A stretch of DNA of 64,000 nt from Chamaecyparis obtusa (lineage: Eukaryota > Streptophyta > Pinopsida > Cupressales > Cupressaceae). A program made the translations under genes and the position numbers. The stretch's first letter is position 1. Each line of letters starts with the position of its first letter. The stretch spans positions 240,001-304,000 of the forward strand of contig BSBK01001535.1 of assembly GCA_027943335.1 (NCBI GenBank), read 5' to 3'. The notes below the pieces were generated by a model. It worked only from the letters and a program-made list of their open reading frames with translations, was not told the DNA's origin and made no database searches. Positions 48,257-63,291 of this stretch are shown one piece after another.

Positions 48257-49594
48257 TGTTTCCTCCTGATCTGTAAGGAAAGATGGGATTTCGTTATGTG
48301 GTTATGCAGGAGAAGGCCATTAACAGTGATGTTTTGTTAGATGCGTTTGCAGGGGAATGTCAGCAGAGTGCAGAATTCCATGAGTGCTTTTAGTTAGAGA
48401 TCTGGAGTTGCAGTGGGATTGAAGCAGAAGAAACGTTGTTAATGGGCAGCGTAATTCCTGTGGCTGTTACCCACGCGGTTCTTGCACAGTGGTTGAGGAA
48501 GGTAAACTGTGTGTCGAAACGTTTTTTGGTGGCTTCGGTATGCTCGATTTGTTAGCCCTTTTCTAAGGTAGGTAGCCTAGTTTGGGTCAAAATTGAATGT
48601 GCATTTTTTTGAAGAGCGTCAAGGGAACATGCAAGTCTTTAAATAACAGAAAAAAAAAGCATATTCCAAGGGAATAAATGAGTCCTAGAGATATTTAAGC
48701 CTAGTTAAATAATTAAAACAGACAATAAGCCTGTCTAGGCTTATTACATGGTAAATAATTAAATAGAGGAGTACTTATTATAAGGGGAAGAAGATTTCTT
48801 GTAAAAATTAAATATATTTTAATATTTTTAATATCTTTTTATACAAGTCAAAAGGTTTTTTTTTATATTCATAGAAATGATATAAGATAGTCGAAGGTTT
48901 GATGAAGTACAATTTTGATGAGACAATTAAGGGAAATTTGCAAGCATCATTATTCAAGATTATAATAAGTCTTTGATGATAATTACTTCAAAACAATGTA
49001 AGAAACTAATAATGAGATCAAGATTCAAAATGTAAGAAACTAATAATGAGGTAGAGACCCAAATTTTATTCTTAGATTTCTAAATGTACAAGAAAAAATG
49101 TTTAAATTCCATTCAAATATAAGATGACTTCATGATCCTTATCAATGCAATCAAGAAGAAGAATTCAAAACTTAAAAAACTAACAACTTTTTAGTGAAAA
49201 TATGACATATTATATAGACTCTCTAGCCTATTTTTCCATCTGAGCATACATATAGAGAAGGTACTTGAGGAGACACCCTTACCAATTATAATTGATAACA
49301 AGTGCCACTAGTGGCGAAGTACTTGCCTTAATAATAACAAGTGTCACTTAGTGACTAAGTACTTGTCTTTATTAGTTAAATTGCAGAAATAAAGGAGAAG
49401 TAATAGTGTATTAATAGTTGAAATTTTAAGAATAGAAACTTAATCATAATGTTAAAAATATGATGTGTTCTTTTTAACCATAATTTTAATTTTAATTAAA
49501 TGTATTTTAATTACTGATTAAATTACATAATTATAATGATCTATTTTAATATAGTTGTAACAATAAAAAATTTATTTTTAATTATAATTATTTC
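48257..49594. other. Upstream region of the transporter gene
   Basis: Contains the 5' UTR and promoter of the minus-strand gene. Sequence up to about 48560 is richer in GC than the flanks, as for an expressed 5' region. No convincing TATA box was fixed. Further right it is AT-rich with no gene; TAATAATGAGAT-type short duplications lie near 49010 and 49040. Confidence 0.45.
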
Positions 49595-50913
49595 AACAAT
49601 TATAACTTATATAGTAGTTTTTATATGGATTATTTTAAAGTAAGCTTTTCTTAGTTTTAGTTTCATCTCTTCTCTTACCATTATTAGTATCCTTATCCTC
49701 TCTTAGGTCGATGATAAAATCTTACTCTTTCTCCCTAAATATTAACCTATTAGTAAATGTTATTGCCTCTTAAAGGAATGGCCCATTGGGATTATTATGC
49801 AGGGGCCTATAATACACAGAGATATCTTCTTATGATGTCGAACCTATTCAGTAAACACTATCCCCTAGCCCTATTAGATAATGCCTTATTACATTATTCG
49901 GATTTCCTATTAAGGAAGTCTGTCAATGTTGAGCAGAGGAATCATGTAGGTAGTTTCCACTTTCCATAGGTCTGAACTTTCTCGAAGGATAGGAAGATAG
50001 ACTAGTTATCTTTACTTTACTTTCCATCAATCTCATTTCCTGGTAGCTCCATAACAATTGATATGAAACCTAAATCATGAGAGTTATATCACTACAGTTT
50101 GAATGACTCTCACAAGGTTGTCACCAGCCTATTTCTGATTTGCTAGGAGTCTTATCACATGTTCATTAGTATCCATAGGAAGATATTATGATTATCCTCA
50201 TAATTGTGTAGTTGTTTAGTCTCCCAGGCTTCTTCTTTTGTTGTATATAGATAGAGTTTTTAGTTTGTTAAATCATAATCGACTATCCTTACGCACCCTA
50301 AAACTAACTCCTTTTAAAGAGTAATTATGTTTTGATAGACTGTTGGGGGCAGACAAAAAGATGCTTGAAAGTTCAGAAGGATAATCATGATAGTTACTGA
50401 TATCCTTCTCAATTCAGCCCTTATGATTGCCCACCTTCTATTTTGCTCTACTCATTTGAAGACATGTATAACTTTAATATCATCTTGTACGTGGGACTTT
50501 AATGATGTTTTCAGTTATATACTTTTATTAACTTCTAATCAATGATAGAGATGGATTACTCAGGAACATGAAAAGTCGAAAGCTACATTTTAGACAATCA
50601 TTAATATACTAAAGGGAGTATCTATAGCCTATCAAACGTAACCGGGTAATCCAACCTTTCATTCATCCCCTTTGGAGACCAATCATTCAGGGGCGATTTG
50701 CTAAGATCATCACAAAAGATTTAATGATAGAACTCTAAGAATCGATCTTTTGACATAATGAGCTGATGCAAACACAAGAGACAATGATATTAAAAGTTTA
50801 GCTAGCCATCCATAACAGCTCCCCCATTAGATCCCTATCGCACCTCTATATATAGCTCAACTCAATTAGATTTTCGATACATTTTTCTCCTAGTCTCTAA
50901 CAATACCCAAGTC

Positions 50914-51638
50914 ATGGAATCAAGATTGCTCACCTTCTCTACCAAAGGCAACAGAGCAATGGCTTTTAGAGGACACATCATGCCTGAGTGATGGAACTAG
51001 GTTTTGAACCCCATGCTGGACTCATTGAGAAGGGCAACAGAGAAGGCTTTGGGTCATCAACATTTTGACAATGAGTTTACATTTCGAACAAATGGAGAGA
51101 TTATAAGTCAATTCATTGCAATTTCAATCTTTGCAGGAAAAGGAAAAGAAGATATTATATAGATAGCAGGGAAATTTTCATTGAAGACCACCTCGGGGGG
51201 TTGGAAAAAATGGTGAACTGTGTGGACAACCAGCTTACAATCCCATATCCAGAGACTACGATGAATACAGAGATTGCTAAGCTCGGTGAAATTCCCCAAT
51301 CACAATGCATACCTATGCTCACTTTCAAAGATGAAGAAAAGTTTGATTCCCATTGGCCGGAGATGCTGAGAAACTTGGATTTTCTCTATAAGGAGATCCT
51401 GTCTGAGGATATAGACACGAAATGGCTCCTTAACTACTGGCGGAATGAGGGTTTTAACATCCCAAAAGACATAGACCAAATTGAGTCAGTGAACCTTCAT
51501 ATCATGGCACCGGAAGTTACAAGGTGTACTCGACATTCAAAGAAGGAAACAACCGAGGTTGAATGCATTGTTTTAATGGTAAAAATGAGGGTATCTGGGA
51601 GTGCGATGCAATCCAAAAAAGTGGAGTTAACTAATTGA
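50914..51638 (+). pseudogene. Unrecognised ORF region inside the retroposed insertion
   Basis: A frame from ATG 50914 (MESRLLTFSTKGNRAMAFRG) passes stops near 50989, 50995 and 51160. From about 51160 a neighbouring frame stays open to 51638 (MEKMVNCVDNQLTIPYPETT from 51201, 145 codons). Homopolymers (six G at 51194, six A at 51203) could hide a frameshift joining the two. A TATA-like CTATATATAGCTC lies near 50850. The amino-acid composition looks like that of a real soluble protein, with Trp and charged residues. I recognise no family and claim no function. Confidence 0.35.
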
Positions 51639-52809
51639 TAATACCTATAGTCTACTTTAGCAGTCTTTAGTTTTCCTTTCTTCTAGCTATGTAAATATAA
51701 CTTGTATACACCAGTCTTTGTCTAATAGTATGTAAATATGTTCAGATATACTAGTCTATGTCAAACCAGAAACTATGTTTAATATAGCTTATATGATGCT
51801 ATTCCCTATGATTATGTACAAAATCTCATGATATAAATCATAGATAAGTATTAAGGTGGTTCAGCTTTGGTAAATTTATCTCTGAATGGATGAAATAGTA
51901 TCTTTTTCCTTTCTTGATGATATGAATTTGGATTACTTCTCAGCAGCTTATAGAATAGGTTGAGAAGTTTATTTCCCTGGTTAAAGCACGTAGCATACTA
52001 ACTATAGTCAATAAACTGATGTATAATCTATATGGTAGCAGTGAGGGATCTCATATCTTGGCTTAATTTGATTAAGTTTAGAACTTAGGAACTACGGACT
52101 ATCTTAGGAACTTCAATTCTGCTTTATATGTAAATAATGGTTTCAAAGGAGTAAGAATAGTATCAAGACCACAATTGGCTTGTAACAAATCAAGATTAGG
52201 AACTTGCAGGTGCTGAATCAACCAAGTAGATAGGCCACTAAGGTATGTGATACTAAACTCTGCCCAAAACAATTACTATATTTTGGGCTAAATAGTTGAT
52301 TTCTCCAATCCCATAATCAGTACCAGTAAATAGATATAACAAGATCAATTCCCAGATATTATATATTAGTAGATATAGCAGCACATGTACCCAAGGTTTT
52401 GTATACTAATGTATTTCCTGATTACTTATTTCATAATCTTATGGCTATACAATACTATGTTATATAGTATTAAGTCATAATAGGAAATATTTATAATATC
52501 ATGTAGTGGCTAGCTCTTCGGCTACCCTGGGAAGATATAGCATTTATGGTAGGAGACTCTTGGCTTTCATGTTTCCTTTGGTACCCGACAGAAAGGTGTT
52601 TATATATACTTCAGACCTTCTATTTGGAGGCCATTATGCCCAGTCATAATCACAAGTGTAGACTAATATGACACATTTAGCTATGCTCACCTGCAGCAGA
52701 GGGCAATTGGCCTTTAACATGTCAGAAAGACGTTGAAAGTTAAAACCCCCTCATTATCAGAGTTGTCCTTCATATTTTAGGAAAGGATTTCATCAATTCT
52801 GATGACAGA

Positions 52810-53241
52810 GTGAGGAACCTTACAAATATCACCTCATGGTTTGTGGCAGTCATCTCCTCCCGGGGCTTTAAGGATCAAGTTTTATGGAGGCTCTGTAATA
52901 ATACTTTTAAAAGGAAATTCCTGGGAAATCTATATGTTTCCCTTCAGCACTGTAAAAGACATCCCACTTCCAGAGATTATGAAAAGTCATCGTGCCCTCC
53001 CTCTCCACCCACCTTAGTCAATGAGGATATGTATGATCTCACAAGGTTTAGAGACATAGCGAAGAGAAACACAATCTTCCTAATATCATATTTTAGTATA
53101 CTCAAACTAGAGAGGGAAGATTGGTTCTATACTCACTGGCATATGGATAAAGTGGGAACTACAGATATGTTATGCCTTGCAGAACTGGAAACTGAGGAGA
53201 TAATAGACCTATGGCTGGACGAAGGAAAAAGATATCAATAA
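52810..53241 (+). other. Unrecognised 143-codon ORF inside the retroposed insertion
   Basis: Open from 52810 (first codon GTG; no ATG nearby) to the TAA at 53239-53241. The product is basic in its first half and acidic at the end (ELETEEIIDLWLDEGKRYQ). The Trp- and Leu-rich pattern near the end faintly resembles that of the first ORF (WLLNYWRNEGFN). No family is recognised. Confidence 0.3.
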
Positions 53242-54764
53242 TAGAAATAGAGTAAGGTTAGAAATAGACCATATTTAATATATAAGGTAATGAAGAGGAT
53301 TGTTGAGTTTACTTCATTGTCATAAACTATGGTTTGTTTCAAGAACATTTAAGTTTAGAGAAAGATAACCCAGAGAAACAGATATCTTGTATAATAAATA
53401 AAACTTTTGTGTAGAGGTAAAAAAACTACGAAAAAGAACACTACATATAATATAAAAAGAACACTACATATAAAAAAACTAAGTGTATATGAGATTTGTC
53501 TTAGTCTATTTTCAATAAGCACGCTTACAACTCCCCTTGTGGTTTCAACAACAAGCATTACAATGGAGTTTTTATTTAATTAGAATTACCTCTTGAGTCA
53601 GATTAATCTAATGAATATACTTGATTATACTGAAAGATTCATCTTATAATAAGGATATGTAGAATATAAGATACATACTCAAAGAGTAGAATGTATGATT
53701 TGATATTATACCCCTTCTCATTGTTTCTTCAAATCTTTAGATATAGTTCGGGTATAAATATTTTTTCTTCTTGACATAGGCAAAGGATGGAATTACTATT
53801 AAATTCTTGGTAAGCATAGATAGATGGATTCATTAATATGTTATAGCAGGCCTTATCTGTCATTATGAAAGCTAAGTTCAGCACTATTATTGATTAATAA
53901 CAAATGAAAGAGCAATGTATGATACTAATGATTTTATCTCTTGAGATTCTGGAAATATAAGATTAGAACTGATCATGACTAATGCTTGGGTTCAAAATCC
54001 TCTCCGCTTAATGCTGCATTAACCCTTTAAATTTATCTAAGGACAATAGCAAGGTTGAGGGTACCAGTACTGAACCTCTTTTGCTAAATCTAACTCTTCG
54101 TCTATTTTTGCCATTCTATTTTATTTTAATGAAGTATAGATTAGTATACGTTTATTTTCCATCTAAGTATTGAAGTATGATGATTATATTAAACCCTTTT
54201 GTCCTCTAAATGTATGAATACAGCTTTCAAAACCAAAATAACTAGCTTATCCTAGATCCTTTGGAATATTTAGAGTATTGTTATAAAGATGGTATTTTTA
54301 GCAATATATGTCGATAGCCCTCTATGGAGCTTTTTTTTCAGGTAACAAGGATGCATCCGCATACCCCTTTGCTGAAACAGGACCAAGAACTGCTTTTTGG
54401 AAGCATCTCTCAGCTGGATAAATAGGGAAGGCATCCCTATGACAAAAGCCAAGAGTAATAACAACACAAGGAAGGATGATGAAATATGGTCAATTTTTAG
54501 TTTTTAAGTTGATAATAACTTCAAAATCTGTACTAAGGATGCTCAAATTTTTAGGTATTAGCTTTTGGTGGGTATGCCCACCAATATTGTTTGTATCAGA
54601 CTCCGGACTACGGTCCCAGGCAAGGCTGGAGGTTTTCTCAACCCTGCTCTTTCCTACCAATGCCTGCACAGAGTGGGGTGTCTTTATGTATGTCATTTTT
54701 AAAGATTAATAAATATTTTGGCTTTGGCCTTTTACCAATTAAAAAAAAACAATTATAACTTATA

Positions 54765-56966
<2,202 letters not shown>

Positions 56967-57357
56967 GGGCCCATTTGTTTGTTCGAATTAGATTCGAATT
57001 GGGATTGTCAAATCCTGGAATTGACATTTTCAATGTTTTATTCGAAAACTAGAATAGGGATTTGTTAATTCCCATTTACCCCCATAACTAGTATTTGAAT
57101 CTTCCATCTAAATAGGTGGTATTGGAAAATCAATTCCGATTCTACTTAAATGGGAAATGGGGATAAAGCAAAATTTATAATATTTTGAAATCTATATGCA
57201 AACAACATTTTCCATCTTCTCATTATGAATTCCAGGTGAACCAAACGGTTCAAGCGATATTCCAAAAACCATTTTCCAGATTTAAAACTTCCAGAATTGT
57301 CAAATAATAGAATTTGACAATTCCAACATTATTTAATTCTAACAACCAAACAGACAC
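56967..57357. mobile_element. 391-bp Tourist-like MITE (PIF/Harbinger type)
   Basis: The left end GGGCCCATTTGTTTGTTCG and the reverse complement of the right end, GTGTCTGTTTGGTTGTTAG, are related inverted repeats (about 16 of 23 bases with the following GAATT). TAA flanks both ends (56964-56966 and 57358-57360), the 3-bp target duplication of PIF/Harbinger elements. There is no coding capacity. Confidence 0.75.
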
Positions 57358-57360
57358 TAA

Positions 57361-58913
57361 CTATTCTAAACTCTCTAGTCTCTTTCTTCATTTAACATGC
57401 ATACAAAGAAACTTATTCATGAGAAGCTAATTCAAGAAACAACTTTACCAATCCTACAATTGATAGAAAGGTAGCGTTCACAATCAATAGCCTCATTTTT
57501 CAACTAAAATCCATCAATCTCACAACCAAATGTCTCTCCCATAAATCTCCCCTAATCATACATGTTAATAGTGCAAGTCCTTTTCATATTTGTAATTAAT
57601 TTTTCCATATTGATCAAAACAAAATATTACAAAGAAAATAAATAACAATCACAGAAGTGACTTCTAGGGGAAAAATAAATAATAAAGAAAGAAGAGATTA
57701 CATTCTAATTAGTAATCAATAGATAAATACAGTCAAAGATACATCTTAGATACTACGACTTAGACATTTTGATAGTTAATTCTCTTATCAAAATTTACAT
57801 CATCATTAAGACTGGCAGTCATTTGTATTATTTCGTGGGGAATTCATCTTAGTTAGAGATATAGAAGCCAACTTCTGTTCATAATCACCGAACATGAACA
57901 GATTTATCCAAGGAAATAAATGAAAGATTTAGGCTCATTCTGACATGTTGGCGAGTATATCCGAGCCCGTTTCCTTCTTTTCTGGGCCAAAATCTGATTT
58001 AGATTGGTTTAAGCAAAGTCTTGGACTGTGTCGTGCCGGGTCAAGCTTTACTAGTATGGAATGGAATGGTCCACTTGATATTGGCAACCGTGTAATATGT
58101 GGACACTCTTCCTACTTGTTCGGAATCAATAGTCAAGATCTACAAAAATATAATCTCATATTTTTTTCAATATGATGTTGCTCTTTTTTGGAAGAAAAAA
58201 AAAATAGAAAATTTGGCAATAAAAAAATCTTAAAATTTGTTAACGATATTGTTCTTGGTCCTATAGACTATGGTCTGGTAGACATCATTAAAACTCACTC
58301 ATTCATTCATTTTTTGTTATCTATTTGTTTTTTCCTACAATTACCTATTTGTTTTTTCCTACAATTGTAAACAATAATATTAATAAGTAACTATAGATTA
58401 TCCTTGAATGAAATAATATTGTTATCATTTTCTAATAGCAATTTAAAGGGAGTAGTTTGTGGTCATAATTCACTAATAAATGAATGAAATCATTATATAA
58501 CAAGGACGCAAAGCGTCAAAGTTCCTGCCAAAGTTAAATGTAATTTGTTGGAAGCTAATTAATAGAAATAATAAACTTGAAGTGAAGGATACATAAATTT
58601 ATAAATTAGAAGGAGAAAGTTATGCGATTGTGTGTAGGTTAATTATATCACAGAAGTAACAATATGACAGTAAATAAAATTAAATCTCCACGAAACATGC
58701 ACAACAAATTCTCCAAGATAGATTAGGTATAATATTTATTTAGCATTAAAAGTTATTGCCAAAGTTTAGTGTAATTTGTTACATACTAGCAAATAGTACA
58801 ATTTAGCATTAATAATATTATATTGTATGAAACTTAAACATCTGCAATAAATATTATTTTTTTATTCATTTTTTTCATTTTATTTTATTATTTTATGTTT
58901 AATAGATAAAATA
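57361..58913. other. Intergenic, no supported gene
   Basis: Open frames at 57945-58175 and 58188-58370 resemble no family. A 24-bp tandem pair (CTATTTGTTTTTTCCTACAA) lies at 58320-58366. Confidence 0.5.
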
Positions 58914-59441
58914 GTAGTCAAAAATAAATAGGTATGGTGTTTTAAATAAATGACTATGGGATAGATTTTGTGGGTACAATAAATGGGTAGGGGGTCTCTT
59001 TAATAAGCATGGGTACTTTGACTTCCATGTATATTTTTTATAGCATATATAAATGTGACTTGAAAAAAAAAAATCTATTATTTTGATTTTGAGTAGTGAC
59101 TATTCACTCTCTGAACCAATCACATGTTTGCAAAATGATATATATAGAAATATTGAAAATAAAAGATAAATATAGTAGTAGTCAAAAATAAATAGGTATG
59201 GTGTTTTAAACAAATGACTATGGTATAGATTTTGTGGGTACAATAAATGGGTAGGGGGTCTATTTAATAAGCATGGGTACTTTGACTTCCATGTATATTT
59301 TTTATAACATATATAAATGTGACTTGAAAAAAAAAAATCTATTATTTTGATTTTGAGTAGTGACTATTAACTCTCTGAACCAATCACATGTTTGCAAAAT
59401 GATATATATAGAAATATTGAAAATAAAAGATAAATATAGAC
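58914..59441. repeat. 264-bp tandem duplication
   Basis: Two direct copies, 58914-59177 and 59178-59441, differ at only a few positions (for example GGGATAG/GGTATAG and ATAGCAT/ATAACAT). It is a recent tandem duplication of non-coding DNA. Confidence 0.9.
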
Positions 59442-59978
59442 TACATACTTTTTCTGAAAAATATTAAATTCAACATCCTGATTGGTAGAATTAATAGGAT
59501 TAAAAAAAAGACATGAATGCATAAGTATTCCTCCCATGGCAGGAACTAATAAGAAGTTAAATTTAGGAGCTTGGTTGACAAATTGAAATGTTGTTTTTAA
59601 AAAATAAATATAATGGATTAGAGTATTTCAATTTGAAAACAATAATGGAGAATGAATATAATTGTCTTGTAAATTCTAGTCCTTAAAGTATAAAAATAAA
59701 CACTCTCAATTTGTTGAATGTTTTACGTTCTAAATAGTCATAAAATTCTATGTTGATTGGGTCTAAGGCCCTTGGGATCAAACTCAATCTCTACAAAATT
59801 ATTTTCAAATATGAGAATAATTTGTAAAATTTGTTAGTTAACCTAGTAGAATGTAGGCTCCTAAAAATTATTGTCATAGTCTATAATATCTCAATACTCA
59901 TAACCTTATGCATGAGACTAGCTAGGATAATCCATCTTCAACTCCAAGGAAAGGCATAGGATATATACAACTCCTTGT

Positions 59979-60396
59979 GATGGACGGTGCAAGCTCAACT
60001 TCAATGGTGCATCCAAGGGAAACCCTAGGCCAACCCTAGAATCCTTAAGTTAGACTATGCATTGGGACATGGTAGGGTTTCTCTAGTTGAAGCAACCTCA
60101 AATGGGTTGGGATATGGAATGAATAATGAAATAAAGGCTTAAAGCTCTTCTTTTAGGTTTAGAAGCATGTGTTTGTATTCTGAAAAGAAGGGTACAAGTT
60201 GAGGGTAATTCTATGGTCATTGTTAATGCCATAAGAAATAGTGGGTGCAAAGTCAAAAGATTAATAAGTTCTTAAATCAAATTTGGTCATTAATAGAAAA
60301 ATTAGGAATTTATGATTAAACATGTTAATAAGGAGAGTAACTCCCACATGGACTCTTTGACCAAATTTTTGATAGACTATGACGTGGGTGCATTAT
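59979..60396 (+). pseudogene. RNase H (RVT_3 type) remnant, copy A
   Basis: DGRCKLNFNGASKGNP at 59979, ALLLGLEACVCI near 60145, RRVQVEGNSMVIVNAIRNSG near 60190 and NSHMDSLTKFLIDYDVGAL near 60340 follow the order of the plant RNase H domain found in LINE-type elements. Two expected catalytic Asp are Asn (NFNGAS, EGNSM), and several stops and frame changes separate the blocks, so it is inactive. Confidence 0.75.
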
Positions 60397-61425
60397 AAGA
60401 GAGAAATAGACAAATGAGACTAACAAATGCCCAATCTCTTCATTAAGGGTTTTATATCATGAAGAGAGTAGGTTGCACACAATGGTAATGAGTAAAGTTG
60501 TCCAAGGATGTGTAATTTAGGAAGAATGTCCCTTCATAGATGAGGTGTAAAATGGGGGATTATATGAAGATATGGAGCCTACTTGAATAAACACATTATC
60601 TCATTCTCATTCTTGTCAACTTTCCTCTTAAGAGATTATGGATCATACCTCTATCAAGTTGATTACAAAGAATAGGAAAATTTCTTTTTTAGGGGAAATA
60701 ACTAATTTTTGTTTGAAATTGACCTTCAAAGTGAGTGCAATGATAATGTTTCACACCATTAGAGCGATGTTAAGTGATTTTTGTTTCTCAATTGTTCATA
60801 GATATTGTGTTAATACAAACATTTCCTTTGTGTTTGTAGAAATTTTCTTACAAGTGGGTAAAATAAAAGATGTCATTAGAGCTATTTTTAGGCTTTGATG
60901 AGGCTGCAATGGCATCTGGGGGACTCAATCATATTTTGGATGCTATCATCACTAGTGTGGACTTTCATCCTAGAAATAAATCAATAAAGTCAGTATATAA
61001 TAAGAAATTAAATTTAGGAGATTGGTTGAAAAATTGACATGTTATTTTTGAAAAATAAATTTAATGTGTAGAGTATTTAGGTTTGGAAATAATAATGGAG
61101 AGTGAATTTATTGCATTGTAAAATATTGTCATTAAAGTATAAAATTAAATACTCTCCATTTATTGAATGTTTTAGGTTGTAAATAGTCTCAAAAATCTTT
61201 GTGAGTTGGATCCAAGGCCCTTAGGATCAAACCCAATCTTGAAAATTATTTTCAAAAAAGAAAATAATTTGTAACTCGTGAGTCAACCTAGTAGAATGTA
61301 GGCTCCTAAAAATTATTTTGTCATCATCTCTAATATCTCTATACACATGCCCTCATTCATGATGATGGCTGGAATAATCCACCTAAACAAATCAAAGGAA
61401 AGGCATAGGATAAATAACTCCTCAT

Positions 61426-61835
61426 GATGGATGGTGCAAGCTCAGCTCCAATGGTGCATTTAAGGTCAACTCTAGGCATCCCCTAGAATCCTTTGACTGG
61501 GCTATACATTGAGAAATTGTGAGGTTTATATCTATTTGAAGCAACCTCAAAGGGGTTGGGGTATGGAATGAACAATGAAATCAAGGCTCGAGCACTTCTT
61601 TTAGGTCTAACAACATGTTTATGTCTAATAAAAAAAGGGTACAAGTTGACTGTAAGGAATGGTGGAAATGAAACTAAAAGATTAATAAGATCTTACATTA
61701 AATTTGGTCATTGATAAACAAATTAGGAATTTATGATTAAATGTGTTTATAGGGAGAACAACTCCCACATGGACTCTTTGACCAACTTTTTGATAGACAA
61801 TTACATGGGGTGCATTATAAGGGTGAATTAGACAA
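61426..61835 (+). pseudogene. RNase H (RVT_3 type) remnant, copy B
   Basis: The duplicate of copy A, more decayed: DGWCKLSSNGAFKVNS at 61426, RALLLGLTTCL-like near 61590 and NSHMDSLTNFLIDNYMG-like near 61765. The valine-rich core of copy A is deleted here (61640-61660). Confidence 0.65.
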
Positions 61836-62452
61836 ATAGAAGTGGAAAATGCCCAATCTCTTCATTAATAGTTCTACACCATGAAGAGACTAGAATTCAC
61901 GCAATGGTAATGAGGAAAGTTGTCCAATGGAAGAATTTACCTTCATAAATGAGGCATTACGAAATGGAGGATTATAGGAAGATATGGAGCCTACTTGAAT
62001 AAATACATTATATTGTTCCCATCCAAGTCAGCTTGCATCTTTAGATATTATGGATCATACTACTATCAAGTCGATTGCAAAGAAGAGGTGAATTTATTTT
62101 TTTACATGAAATAACTAATTCATGTTTGAAAAATATATTCAATTTGATTGTAGTGATAATGGTTAACACCATTAGAGTGACATTGGGTGATTTATGTTTC
62201 TCAATTAATCATAGGTATTGTGTTAGTACAAACATTTCCTCCATGTTTGTAGAAATTTTCTTCGAAGTGGGTAAAATAAAAGATGCAATTCGACCTATTT
62301 TTGAGGCTTTTATTTTCTTGTCTTTTATTTAATTTTAATTTATATATTTATATTATTTTTCACAAAATATAGACAACAATAGTCGAAGTAGTGAATATGA
62401 AATGGAAGAAAAAATATATTAGACTTCAAACCTCAAAATGCAAGCATAGAAT

Positions 62453-63110
62453 GTGAAAAAGTTTCCAATCATCAAAAAGAATTATACCAATGCCATCCCA
62501 TTTGTAATATGTATTCCTTTAAAAAAATGTTCAAAAGATGTAGTTTTTATTGGTCCCTCATCCATCCCTTGGATAAAACAATATAACATTGCCCTCCTTG
62601 CAAAAAAATATTCTAAGGTGAATTTGATGATGAACATGAGACAAACTTGGATTAGGATAGTTTGTTATGTTATCATAGATGGGTGGACTGATATTAGGCA
62701 TTTCTCACTCATCAACATTATAGTCACATGTAACATTGGCTCATGTTTTCTTAAAGACTATTGATTGTTCAAGAATAAATAAAAATGTGAACTTCCAATT
62801 TCACACTTTGAGAAAAGACATAATAAATTTTGGGTCCTCAAATATTGTACAAATGGCCACTAATTTAGCACATGTGTGCAAATTAAGTGGCACGGTGGTG
62901 AAGGGTGCTTACAAGCACATCTTTGGACCTTGTGCTTTATACATGCATTGAACAACCTATTGAAAGACATTAGAAAGATAGATTAAATGAATCATATTTT
63001 TGAAAAAATATAGATATCCAATTGTTCATTTGCAACTACCACACATCTTTTATTCTATTCAAGGCTTTTCCAAAGAAAGAATTTTTAAAACTTCTAGGGA
63101 CTAGGTATGT
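62453..63110 (+). pseudogene. hAT-family transposase remnant (DUF659-like)
   Basis: Two overlapping frames give VIIDGWTDIRHFSLINIIV (near 62670), FLKTIDCS (near 62748), VQMATNLAHVCKL (near 62850), and a FGPCALYMHALNNLLKDI-like block spread over two frames (near 62920). The order matches the DUF659/RNase-H-like core of plant hAT transposases (SDGWSD...FLKSIDAS...VVTDNASN...W.PCAAHCL). The catalytic Asp of the first block is kept (DGW). A frameshift near 62740 and later stops show decay. Terminal repeats are not found. Confidence 0.72.
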
Positions 63111-63291
63111 CAATTATTTCATTTTTTAATTAAAAATAAATAAGAATTAAAAACTATGTAACCAAAAAATATATAATCATAAATTTGTCTTTTTTTTTTA
63201 TAAAAAAACTACAAGTAGAATAGAATTGACATGATTCTAAGTTAAATTTAAAGTCTAAAAGAAGGGAGAAGCAAAAATTATGCGTTATTGG

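Larger units (their letters stand above)
49612..54747 (+). mobile_element. 5.1-kb retroposed insertion with 17-bp TSD and poly(A) end
   Basis: AACAATTATAACTTATA is identical at 49595-49611 and 54748-54764. The insert's right end is a run of nine A (54741-54749), preceded by AATAAATATTTTGGCTTTGG and CCTTTTACC, which resembles the 3' ends of plant LINEs. This is the structure left by target-primed reverse transcription. Inside I see no endonuclease or RT of a LINE. The only longer frames (50914-51638 and 52810-53241) are unrecognised. Either it is a LINE whose ORFs have decayed beyond recognition, or another RNA copied into the genome by a LINE, possibly with a LINE 3' tail. Confidence 0.65.
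59549..62340 (+). repeat. Two diverged tandem copies of a 1.4-kb unit
   Basis: Unit A (about 59549-60990) and unit B (about 60999-62340) align over their whole length, starting AAG(T/A)TAAATTTAGGAG. They share CTAAGGCCCTT/CCAAGGCCCTT, AAGGCATAGGATA and CTCCCACATGGACTCTTTGA blocks at offsets of 1.41-1.45 kb. Both carry an RNase H remnant and then a short paralogous frame (60638-60898 and 62075-62332, ending VGKIKD(V/A)IR). Roughly 75-80 percent identity by eye, so the duplication is older than the 264-bp one. Confidence 0.82.
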
